From Bryobacterales bacterium (GTDB lineage: Bacteria > Acidobacteriota > Terriglobia > Bryobacterales > Bryobacteraceae): a stretch of DNA of 35,840 nt. Positions 9,319 to 16,753 of this stretch are shown here, piece after piece. Numbering within the stretch: the first letter of the stretch is position 1; each line of letters opens with the position of its first letter. The notes beneath the pieces were generated by a model that was given only the letters and a program-made list of their open reading frames with translations, was not told the origin of the DNA and ran no database searches. Made by a program: the position numbers and the translations under genes. The DNA lies in assembly GCA_016789745.1 (NCBI GenBank), contig JAEUQF010000061.1, forward strand, positions 1 to 35,840. Reading direction: 5' to 3'.

Positions 9319-10722
9319 CTATTTTCCCGTGGCTACCGCTTGCGGGGTGGACGTCGGCCCCGGCCCGCTCGCCGAACCCAGCTTCGGCTTCTGATAAGGA
9401 TACACATCCGGCACTACCCGCGTGCCGCTAGTCACCTTAATCGGGTATTTGCTGCCGCTTGGATACGCCAGTTCCACGAAGAACGCCGTCCAGCCCTTCT
9501 CCGGCTTCGGTACCCGTGCCACATAAACACCCGGTTTTGTTTCCGTCAGATCTTCGGCCTGGAACGCCTTCCCAATCACATCCAGCCGGAAATCGCGTTT
9601 GTCCGGATTCGTCGCCTTCCACAACTTCACGGCACTGGGCTTCTCCGCCGTAGTCACCGTAATCGACCCGTCCTTATTCAGCTTCCAGTCAAACTTCGGA
9701 CGCGGCTTGTTGTTCACGATCATCGAAAAGAACGCGCCAATCGTCTCCGCCGCATCCGACCCCGCCAAGTTGTGCTTGGCGTTGGGCACGTAACGCAGGT
9801 TCTTCTCGCCCTTCAAATCCTTCCAGTAAAACTGCCACGAATCCAGCACGAAAAACTCATCGCCGGCCGCATTCACAATGTACTTGGGCATGGTCAGCCG
9901 GTCGCGATACTCATAGGGCTCGGTGATCTTCAGCAACTCCCTGTACCGCTTCGTCCCGGACCACTTCATGATGTCGTTCTCCAGGTAATCGTTGATGGCC
10001 GGCGACCACGCCCCATACACCTGCCAGTGATGCTCGAACGAGGGCACCATGTTCAGCAGGTCGATCACGATGGGCACAATCGCCACCACGCGCTTATCCA
10101 CCGCGCCTGTGGTCCAGGTGGTCCAGCCGCGCTTTGACGCCCCGCCCACCACGAACTTATCCACCGTCTTGCCCTGCTCCTTCATCACCGCGGTAATGGT
10201 GTCCATCGCGCGCACCGCGCTCTTGGTCATCGGCAGCCGCGCCAGCCACTCCTCGCTGCCGCCCTTCAGAAACTGCGCCCAGCCGTAGGCGATGATCTCG
10301 TCTTCCACCCGCTGCTTGGATTCGCCATGGAAACTGAGCGGCTGGTTCGGCACCATGCGCAACTCCGCCGTCACCGAATTGGTGGCCACCGCAATCGCCG
10401 ACGTAATCCCATCGGCCCGCGTTGGCGGCGCCGGGTTGCGGTTGTTCCCACCGGTGATCATCAGAAAGCCGGTGTCATGCTCCAGCTTGTCCGGCACCAC
10501 AATCGTCAGCCAGTGCTTCCAGATGGTGCGGTTCACATCCTTTTCGGTAAGCCAGGCCTGTGAGGTCATGTCCACCACATAGGCCGTAAATCCCTTGCCC
10601 GGCAGCTTCGACACAACCTGGTATTTATAGTTCGGATCCGGCGTCTTCACATACCGGTCCAACGCTGTCTCCGCCCCAAAGGCCGGCAACAACGCCAAAG
10701 TAAGAATCAGAAGAGTTCTCAT
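9319..10722 (-). CDS. PhoPQ-activated pathogenicity-related (PqaA-like) alpha/beta hydrolase
   Basis: The ATG at 10722 is chosen over an upstream extension because it opens a signal peptide (MRTLLILTLALLPAFGAETA) and overlaps the preceding stop as ATGA. The 467-residue product has the hallmarks of the PhoPQ_related family: the opening LDRYVKTPDPNYKY, the segment WKHWLTIVVPD, and the nucleophile elbow GGASKRGW. The natural substrate of this family is unknown; the fold is an alpha/beta hydrolase. It is encoded between the DNA glycosylase and the sulfatase, so it is probably co-translated with the former. Confidence 0.88.
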   Translation of the reverse strand: MRTLLILTLALLPAFGAETALDRYVKTPDPNYKYQVVSKLPGKGFTAYVVDMTSQAWLTEKDVNRTIWKHWLTIVVPDKLEHDTGFLMITGGNNRNPAPPTRADGITSAIAVATNSVTAELRMVPNQPLSFHGESKQRVEDEIIAYGWAQFLKGGSEEWLARLPMTKSAVRAMDTITAVMKEQGKTVDKFVVGGASKRGWTTWTTGAVDKRVVAIVPIVIDLLNMVPSFEHHWQVYGAWSPAINDYLENDIMKWSGTKRYRELLKITEPYEYRDRLTMPKYIVNAAGDEFFVLDSWQFYWKDLKGEKNLRYVPNAKHNLAGSDAAETIGAFFSMIVNNKPRPKFDWKLNKDGSITVTTAEKPSAVKLWKATNPDKRDFRLDVIGKAFQAEDLTETKPGVYVARVPKPEKGWTAFFVELAYPSGSKYPIKVTSGTRVVPDVYPYQKPKLGSASGPGPTSTPQAVATGK

Positions 10723-11324
10723 ATCGCAGCAATCCCGTCCAGGCTTCGCCACAGATACCAGGAAGCCACCGTGCAGTACGGCCTCCAGGGCTCGGCGAGA
10801 GCCATCATCTCCGCGGGCGTGGGCAATTGCTCCAGCCCGTACTGCAACTGCATTGCCTTGCGAACTCCCAGATCGCCGACGGGCAACACGTCCGGCCTTC
10901 GCAGCGCGAACATCAGAAACATCTGCGCCGTCCATACGCCGATGCCTTTCACCTGTGTCAGTGCCGCGATCACTTCCTCATCACTGGCCTTGGACAAACC
11001 CTCAAACACAACCGAGCCTTCCACCGTATGCCGCGCCAGTTCGCGTATGTACAGCGTCTTTGCCCGCGACAGCCCCATCGCCCGCATCTGCTCCGGCTCC
11101 AGCGCCAGAATCGCCTCGGGCGTAATCACACCACCCGGCATGGCGTCCCGCAGGCGGCCGATGAACACGCGCCCCACCGCCCCGCTCACCTGTTGAAAGA
11201 TAATGCTGCGCACCAGCGTGCCGAACTCGGGTTCCAAGTAGTCCATAGCGAATGGCCCCACCCGGCGAATCAGGGTTCGCATCACGGGGTCCACCCGTTT
11301 CAAGTGCGTCACGGCTCCGCGCAT
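10719..11324 (-). CDS. DNA-3-methyladenine glycosylase II (AlkA-type, HhH-GPD superfamily)
   Basis: The protein is 201 residues from the ATG at 11324. The helix-hairpin-helix LTQVKGIGVWTAQM is followed by RRPDVLPVGDLGVRKA, in which Asp151 matches the catalytic aspartate. It should excise alkylated bases to start base-excision repair in the cytoplasm. It is shorter than E. coli AlkA and lacks the N-terminal Ada-like beta domain. An upstream GTG at 11348 is in frame but lies above a TACAAT box at 11332-11337. That box is exactly 7 nt from the ATG and implies a leaderless message starting at the ATG. The stop overlaps the next ATG by 4 nt, making this the first gene of a five-gene operon. Confidence 0.9.
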   Translation of the reverse strand: MRGAVTHLKRVDPVMRTLIRRVGPFAMDYLEPEFGTLVRSIIFQQVSGAVGRVFIGRLRDAMPGGVITPEAILALEPEQMRAMGLSRAKTLYIRELARHTVEGSVVFEGLSKASDEEVIAALTQVKGIGVWTAQMFLMFALRRPDVLPVGDLGVRKAMQLQYGLEQLPTPAEMMALAEPWRPYCTVASWYLWRSLDGIAAI

Positions 11325-11331
11325 TCTCTCA

Positions 11332-11337
11332 ATTGTA
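11332..11337 (-). promoter_or_regulatory. TACAAT -10 box, leaderless promoter of the alkA-like operon
   Basis: On the minus strand TACAAT is followed by 7 nt and then the ATG at 11324, so transcription should start at or next to the start codon. No Shine-Dalgarno can exist in such a message and no clear -35 is seen. The same arrangement occurs at 18717-18722. Confidence 0.6.
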
Positions 11338-11413
11338 GCGAGCGCCACTACGGCATCTCCAGGGAAACGGCGCGCCCCTCGCCCGCATCTACTAGACTGG
11401 ATTGCAGAACCCC

Positions 11414-12367
11414 ATGCGAATTGCAGCAGCGCTCGTGCTGGTGGCCCTGAGCGCCGCCGGTCTCACCCTCCTGGCGCAGGTCCAGGAAGACTCGGTGATC
11501 AAAGTCGATGTCGACCTGGTGAACGTGCTGTTCTCGGTTCGCGACAAGAAGGGCACGCTGATACCCGCCCTCACCAAGGACGACTTCCAGGTCTTCGAAG
11601 ACGGCAAGGAACAAAAGATCAGCTCCTTCACCCGCGAGTCCGACCTGCCTCTCACCATCGGCCTGCTGGTAGACGTCAGCCGCTCTCAGGAAGCCCTCAT
11701 CGAAGTGGAGCGCCGCGCCGCCGCGCAATTCTTCGAACGCGTCCTCCGGCCGAAAGACATGGCCTTCCTCATCAGCTTCGGCGGCGAAGCCGAACTGCTC
11801 CAGGACTACACCAACTCGCAATCGCTACTGAGCGGCGCGCTCCGCCAACTGAAAGTCGACGGCGGCGTCTACTCCCCTATCAACTCCGGCCCAATCCCGT
11901 CCCAGCCCCGCGGCACCATCCTGTTCGACACCGTCTACCTGGCCGCCGACGAAAAGCTCAAAGGCGAAGTCGGCCGTAAAGCCATCGTCGTCATCACGGA
12001 CGGCGTCGACATGGGCAGCCGCGTCAAACTGCGCGAAGCCCTCGACGCCGCACACCGCGCCGACGCCATCATCTACAGCGTCTACTACGTCGACTGGCGC
12101 GCCTACGGCGGCATGTTTAACCCCAGCGACGGTGATCTCCGCAAGCTCTCCGAAGAGACCGGGGGCCGCGTTTACAAGGTCGACCGCCGCTACTCCCTGG
12201 AAATGATCTTCGACGAGATCCAGAAGGAGATGCGCAGCCAGTATGCGCTGGCTTATTCCTCGTCCAATCCCAGTAAAGACGGCGGCTTCCGCAAACTCGA
12301 GATCAAGCCCCGCGCCAAGGACCTCAAGGTCCAGGCCCGCAAAGGCTACTTCGCCGCCAAACAGTAA
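11414..12367 (+). CDS. VWFA-related acidobacterial domain protein
   Basis: The ATG at 11414 is preferred over an upstream TTG at 11402 because it opens the signal peptide MRIAAALVLVALSAAG. The 317-residue product contains the N-terminal strand pattern VDVDLVNVLFSVRDKKG with LTKDDFQVFEDG, typical of the acidobacterial VWFA family. The von Willebrand A domain has the metal-ion-dependent adhesion motif DVSRS near residue 90. Such proteins are abundant in Acidobacteriota and are exported; the partner is unknown. The C-terminus (KVQARKGYFAAKQ) is the usual family ending. A possible -10 (TAGACT) lies at 11393-11398. Confidence 0.9.
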   Translation: MRIAAALVLVALSAAGLTLLAQVQEDSVIKVDVDLVNVLFSVRDKKGTLIPALTKDDFQVFEDGKEQKISSFTRESDLPLTIGLLVDVSRSQEALIEVERRAAAQFFERVLRPKDMAFLISFGGEAELLQDYTNSQSLLSGALRQLKVDGGVYSPINSGPIPSQPRGTILFDTVYLAADEKLKGEVGRKAIVVITDGVDMGSRVKLREALDAAHRADAIIYSVYYVDWRAYGGMFNPSDGDLRKLSEETGGRVYKVDRRYSLEMIFDEIQKEMRSQYALAYSSSNPSKDGGFRKLEIKPRAKDLKVQARKGYFAAKQ

Positions 12368-12396
12368 CCTCCGGGCGGGCTTCCACGCCCCCTCGA

Positions 12397-12402
12397 TACA
12401 AT
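12397..12402 (+). promoter_or_regulatory. TACAAT -10 box upstream of the beta-propeller gene
   Basis: TACAAT is followed by 9 nt and the ATG at 12412, so the transcript would begin only 0-3 nt before the start codon. It lies in the short gap after the VWFA gene and is a looser copy of the TACAAT-N7-ATG pattern. Confidence 0.45.
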
Positions 12403-12411
12403 AGGCAACAC

Positions 12412-13686
12412 ATGCTGGCGCGTACCCTTACCTTCACCGCACTCGCTTTGTCCCTGCAGGCTGGCGACTGGACCCAGTGGCGCGGGCCGCTCAACGGCAT
12501 CGCCGAAAGCGACGCCCCCACTTCCTGGACAGACAAGAACGTCGTCTGGAAAGCCGCCATTCCCGGCCGCGGCTTCTCCACCCCGGTGATCCACGGCGAT
12601 CGTATCTTCCTTACCAGCGCCGTACCCGCCAATGAAGCCGCGGCGTCACCCAGTCCTGGCGGTGGTGGACCCGGCGGCGGCGCAGGCGTGGGCGAACACA
12701 AGTTCGTTGTCCTCGCTCTCGATCGCAAAACCGGCAAGACCATCTGGGAACGCACCGCGCTCACCGGCACGCCACACGAGGGCTATCACCGCCGCTACGG
12801 CAGCTATGCGTCCAATAGCCCCGTCACCGACGGCAAAATGGTTTGGGCCTACTTCGGCTCGCGTGGCCTGTTCGCCTATGACCGTGACGGCAATCTCAAA
12901 TGGAAGAAGGATATGCCGGCGTTCAAGATGCGCCTGCAGTTCGGCGAAGGCTCGGCCCCGGTACTCGAGGACAACCTCCTCATCCTTGCCTGCGACAGCG
13001 AGAACGACTCGTTCCTCCTCGCCGTCGACAAGAACACCGGCAAGGAAGTCTACCGGGTCAAGCGCGAGGAAGTCAGCAGTTGGTCGCACCCGCTCATCTT
13101 CACGCACCAGGGCGTGAAGCAGATTATCGTCGCCGCCAGCGCCAAGGTGCGCTCCTACGAATTCGCCACCGGCAAGCTCATCTGGGAATGCGCGGGCCTG
13201 GGCGTCAACGTCATTCCCACCCCGGTGGTGCAGGGCGACGTCGTCTACGTCATGAGCGGCTATCGCAACCCCAACCTGCTCGCCATCAAACTTGGCGGCA
13301 AGGGCGATATCACCGGTACCAGCCACGTGCTCTGGACCAACCAGCGCGGCAACTCCTACACCGCCTCGCCCGTGCTCCAGGACAACAAGCTCTACTTCAT
13401 CACCGATAGCGGCATGCTCAGTTGCTTCAACGCCACCACCGGCGAGCCCTACTATTCCCAACAGCGTCTCGGCAAGCCCTACAACTTCAAGGCCTCGCCT
13501 GTCGCCGCCAATGGCAAGCTCTATCTCGCCACCGAGGAGGGCGACGTGGTGGTCGTCAAAATGGGCGAAAAGCTGGAAGTGCTGGCCGTCAACACCATGG
13601 CCGACCAGAGCTTCATCTCCAGCCCCGTCATCGTCGACGGCACGCTGTATCTGCGCGGCCAGAACACGCTGTTCGCCATCCGCTAA
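12412..13686 (+). CDS. PQQ-like beta-propeller repeat protein (BamB-like fold)
   Basis: The 424-residue protein begins with a short signal peptide (MLARTLTFTALALSLQAGD) and the family opening WTQWRGPLNGI. Repeated blades follow with the pattern D..TGK.IW or LD..TGK (LDRKTGKTIWER, VDKNTGKEVYRV, FATGKLIWE, FNATTGEPYY). A glycine-rich loop near residue 80 interrupts the first blade. Proteins of this type are periplasmic and may be scaffolds or PQQ-dependent enzymes; no dehydrogenase-specific catalytic set was recognised, so an enzymatic role is not claimed. Confidence 0.85.
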   Translation: MLARTLTFTALALSLQAGDWTQWRGPLNGIAESDAPTSWTDKNVVWKAAIPGRGFSTPVIHGDRIFLTSAVPANEAAASPSPGGGGPGGGAGVGEHKFVVLALDRKTGKTIWERTALTGTPHEGYHRRYGSYASNSPVTDGKMVWAYFGSRGLFAYDRDGNLKWKKDMPAFKMRLQFGEGSAPVLEDNLLILACDSENDSFLLAVDKNTGKEVYRVKREEVSSWSHPLIFTHQGVKQIIVAASAKVRSYEFATGKLIWECAGLGVNVIPTPVVQGDVVYVMSGYRNPNLLAIKLGGKGDITGTSHVLWTNQRGNSYTASPVLQDNKLYFITDSGMLSCFNATTGEPYYSQQRLGKPYNFKASPVAANGKLYLATEEGDVVVVKMGEKLEVLAVNTMADQSFISSPVIVDGTLYLRGQNTLFAIR

Positions 13687-13711
13687 GCGTGGCTCTGCGT
13701 GTGAAACCCAC

Positions 13712-13814
13712 CGCTTGCTTGCGCGCGCGGCTCTGTAAGTTGTTGATGCCGTCACTGAGCCGCGACCGCAAGGGAGCGGGCGCCGAGTTTTTCTCCCCGC
13801 CTCGCAAGCAAGCG
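13712..13814. repeat. Structured intergenic repeat-like element with GNRA/tandem-GA hairpin
   Basis: CGCTTGCTTGCG at 13712-13723 is the exact reverse complement of CGCAAGCAAGCG at 13803-13814, forming the outer arms. Inside, 13760-13779 folds as CCGC, GA, CC, loop GCAA, GG, GA, GCGG. This is a perfect stem containing a tandem G-A/A-G step and closed by a GNRA tetraloop. The gap (13687-13868) between the convergent propeller and acylase genes holds no ORF. The design looks like an RNA-level or REP-type dispersed element; copy number elsewhere cannot be seen here. Confidence 0.55.
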
Positions 13815-13868
13815 TCTCTTCGTTGGCCCGCGCGCGTGAACGACGCGGTTGCCGTCACAAAGTAGCGC

Positions 13869-16076
13869 CTACTTCGCCGGCACCAACTGGACCTTCTCCG
13901 CGGTTGCCGCTTCAATCGCTTTCCGCGAGTACAGCATCGGGTGATACTTGCCCGTCGCCCATTCCTCCAGCAGATTGCTGTAGAACGCGCTTGTCGGATC
14001 GCCGGACTCCCCCGGCACGTTCGTCATCACCGAGCGGTCCCAATCCGCGACATCGATGATCTGCCGGTAACTGGCCCCCGCGCTTTGCTTGAAGTTCGGG
14101 CCGCTGGTGGAATTCACCGTATTCCCATCGCCCGGCCGCGAGATCGGCCCCCGATGCATCAGCTTCGCATTCGCTCCCGTGGCCTTCACGGGATGTGTGA
14201 ACGTCACCGTATGCAGCCGGCCCCACGTCCACTGCTTCCGGTCCGCCCCCATATCCCGCGTCAATTCGGCAATCGCCCGGTCATACGACCCGCGCAGCGC
14301 CTTATCATCCTTCGCTGCTTCCAGCATCTTCAACGCCGTCGTCAGTTCCATGCGCGACGCCGCCGGCGAGTCCAACAGAAACTGAGGCAGCCGCGCCGTC
14401 CACACCGCGTAGATCGTCGGCTCGATCCGATCCATGCTCATCGTTCCGTCCCACTTCAGCATGTCGGCCCACGGCGCCCCAGCCGCGCTCTTCTTTTTCA
14501 CAACATCGAGGAACCGCCGCGCCGCCAGGCTGTTCACGTCCTGCTGCATGCGCTGCATATCTTCGATGCTCAGCTTCTTCGTTCCCGTCAGCATCTCCGC
14601 CACACGATGTGCGCGGAATGGCATCGCCCATTCATGTGACAGTTGGTGCTTGTATCCCTCCGGCAGGATATTGCTATTCGCGGTCGCGATCCAGTGCCGT
14701 GGCGGGTTGTACTCCTGCGGATGCTGGTCGATGCTTAAGAACCCGCTCCACTCATAGTCGCCGCTATCGCCAGGCACCGGCAGCAAGCCATCGTAGCCCT
14801 TGCGAATCGGCGCCAACCCGCTCGCGATCCAACCGATGTTCCCCGCCCGATCGGCGTACACCAGGTTCTCCGACGGCACCTTATACCCGCCCGCGGCCTT
14901 GCGGAAATCCGCCCAGTTCTTCGCCCGCGATAACGCCAGCGCTCCCAGATAGCCTGCACCGCCCGGCTCCGCGCCCGCCCACTTCAACGCATAGGCACGC
15001 TGCTTCGCCCGATCCTCATACAGCACCGGACCATGCACCGTGTACAGCAGTTCCACGTTCTCCGCCGCGCGCCCCTTCACGTGGATGGACTGCCGCTCCA
15101 CCTCCATGTTCTTCCACGCACCCTTGTGCCAGTACTGCTTCGCATTCGCTGGATTCGTGCGCTCGACAAACAGGTCCGCCTGGTCGATGCCCACAATCGT
15201 GAACCCGAACGCAATCTCTTCGTTGTGCCCCAGCGCGATGCCCGGCAGCGCCGGCTCACCCGACCCGATCGCGTTCCACCCCGGACCCACCAGGTGCACG
15301 CTCTTCCGCAGCGAGGGAATGTGAATCGGCCGGTGCGGATCATTGGCCAGCAGCGGCTTGCCCGTCACCGACCGCGTCCCGTCCACCACCCAGTTGTTGC
15401 TGCCCTGATCCACGTCGATCCGCGCACTGCCGATCGCCGCCGCATGATCCTTCAGGATCCCTTCATGAAACAGCTTCAAATCCAGCCCCGGCGGCACCCG
15501 CAGCTTCACGAACGGATCCGGAGGCTTCACCATCTCCATCATCGCCGCGCCATACTCGCGGATGTCCATGGCGCGCTCCACCTCGCGCGGCAGATTACGC
15601 ACCATCAGCAAGCCCGCAATGCGTGCAATGCAGTTCTCGGCCACCCACTTCGCCGGCGCATACCCGGCTAGTCTGAACTCCAGCCCATAGTTCCCCTTCA
15701 ACGAATCGATGCGGGCGTTGATGCCGCGCACGAACGACTCCGTAATGGCGCGCGCATCGGGCGAATAGGCGTCCCACTCCGCCTTCGCATCACCGCGATA
15801 CCGTACCAGCCGCGCGATCCGATCGCGGGGAATCGCCGCCGGCCCCTGCACCTCCGCCAAGTGCCCGCTGTTGATACGCCGCCACAAATCGAGTTGGAAC
15901 AGGCGGTCGCGGGCCGCCATGTAGCCTTGGGCGAAGAACAGATCTTCGGTGGTTTGCGCGTAGATATGCGGGATGCCCCACTTGTCGCGCAGGATCTCGA
16001 CGGGTTGCCGCAGGCCCGGAAGGGCGACTTGATCGGCGAGGGCCGGTAGGCAGAGGAGGAACAGGAGAGGTTTCAT
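13869..16076 (-). CDS. Penicillin acylase family N-terminal-nucleophile hydrolase
   Basis: From the ATG at 16076 the product is 735 residues with signal peptide MKPLLFLLCLPALA. The A-chain part includes RDKWGIPHIYAQTTEDLFFA and AQGYMAARDRLFQLDLWRR. The autoprocessing site reads DQGSNNWVV, making Ser226 the expected nucleophile of the B chain, and the conserved NDPHRPI loop follows. It should mature to a periplasmic two-chain amidase; candidate substrates are beta-lactams or acyl-homoserine lactones, which sequence cannot separate. A GTG three codons upstream is in frame but lies inside the hairpin arm. No Shine-Dalgarno precedes the ATG. Just after the stop, a small palindrome (13860-13874) includes the stop codon. 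Confidence 0.9.
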   Translation of the reverse strand: MKPLLFLLCLPALADQVALPGLRQPVEILRDKWGIPHIYAQTTEDLFFAQGYMAARDRLFQLDLWRRINSGHLAEVQGPAAIPRDRIARLVRYRGDAKAEWDAYSPDARAITESFVRGINARIDSLKGNYGLEFRLAGYAPAKWVAENCIARIAGLLMVRNLPREVERAMDIREYGAAMMEMVKPPDPFVKLRVPPGLDLKLFHEGILKDHAAAIGSARIDVDQGSNNWVVDGTRSVTGKPLLANDPHRPIHIPSLRKSVHLVGPGWNAIGSGEPALPGIALGHNEEIAFGFTIVGIDQADLFVERTNPANAKQYWHKGAWKNMEVERQSIHVKGRAAENVELLYTVHGPVLYEDRAKQRAYALKWAGAEPGGAGYLGALALSRAKNWADFRKAAGGYKVPSENLVYADRAGNIGWIASGLAPIRKGYDGLLPVPGDSGDYEWSGFLSIDQHPQEYNPPRHWIATANSNILPEGYKHQLSHEWAMPFRAHRVAEMLTGTKKLSIEDMQRMQQDVNSLAARRFLDVVKKKSAAGAPWADMLKWDGTMSMDRIEPTIYAVWTARLPQFLLDSPAASRMELTTALKMLEAAKDDKALRGSYDRAIAELTRDMGADRKQWTWGRLHTVTFTHPVKATGANAKLMHRGPISRPGDGNTVNSTSGPNFKQSAGASYRQIIDVADWDRSVMTNVPGESGDPTSAFYSNLLEEWATGKYHPMLYSRKAIEAATAEKVQLVPAK

Positions 16077-16145
16077 GGCGCGCACGGGTGTTGGTCCAAT
16101 CGGATCTCTGCATGATATCCGATGAGGCCAACGCCCGTGCGCGCG
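16077..16145 (-). repeat. Long hairpin abutting the penicillin acylase start codon
   Basis: Arm 16077-16105 pairs with arm 16117-16145 over 29 positions with two G-U wobbles and three mismatches, around an 11-nt loop. The proximal arm ends immediately before the ATG at 16076. No T-run follows on either side, so it is not a classical terminator. In the minus-strand RNA it would place the start codon at the foot of a strong stem. Confidence 0.7.
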
Positions 16146-16152
16146 GGAGCAC

Positions 16153-16657
16153 TTAGGAGCGGCGGGAAATGCGACAACGGCCCAACACGGTTAGCGCGGC
16201 GAGGCCAGCAGGCATCAGAGACACGGAGGATGCCTCCGGCACGGCGGTCGGCGCTTGCGCCACCTCAATGTTCCACTCCCAGTTGAACGCCGTTATCCCA
16301 TCAATGGAGTTTTGGAACTGAAGAGAAAAGCCAAGCTCATTCGTTGTCAGTACGGGAACGTTAAAGTTGCGCACTACATTTCCGCTGAGACTGGCAAGTT
16401 GTTGGTAGGCACTGAACGGAGAGGGACGAAAAATGGTTGCGGCGAGAAGGTCCTGCCCAGAGTAGTTGGTTGTAGTTAACGTAATCGAGGTAATCACGTA
16501 GAGCGGATCGATGGAAACCTTAAACCCATCCCCTTTCGTTCAAATCACCGCCTACAGCTTCATCGCAAATCACGGCGCCATTGGCGCACGGCACAGACAG
16601 ACATGTTGCGAGCACGGCAAGCAGTGCGCCGCTCGCCAAACGGAAAGAAGGAGACAT
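16153..16657 (-). pseudogene. PEP-CTERM-type exported protein, interrupted by a +1 frameshift
   Basis: The ATG at 16657 has a GGAG site 7 nt upstream and encodes a signal peptide (MSPSFRLASGALLAVLATCL) that runs into a stop at 16520-16522. Around a run of four C (16530-16533, G on the coding strand) the sense continues in another frame: GFKVSIDPLYVITS and onward to the TAA at 16153. Removing one G restores about 167 residues. The C-terminus has the VPEASSVSLMPAGL motif, a hydrophobic helix and basic tail RCRISRRS, the PEP-CTERM sorting signal recognised by exosortase. The mature part is unrecognised, probably a secreted or matrix protein. The frameshift could be real, phase-variable or a sequencing error. 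Confidence 0.75.
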
Positions 16658-16753
16658 GATCGGGCTCCGAGGAGAATTGGTTGTGGCTACGAATCCATAC
16701 CAACAGTAGGACCAACGTATAGCGAACCATCAGAGCCGACTACAAACGTAAGC

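Noticed and set aside
11325..11348. Eight-residue N-terminal extension of the AlkA-like gene from GTG 11348
   Set aside because: It runs through the TACAAT promoter box; ATG 11324 fits family and promoter better.
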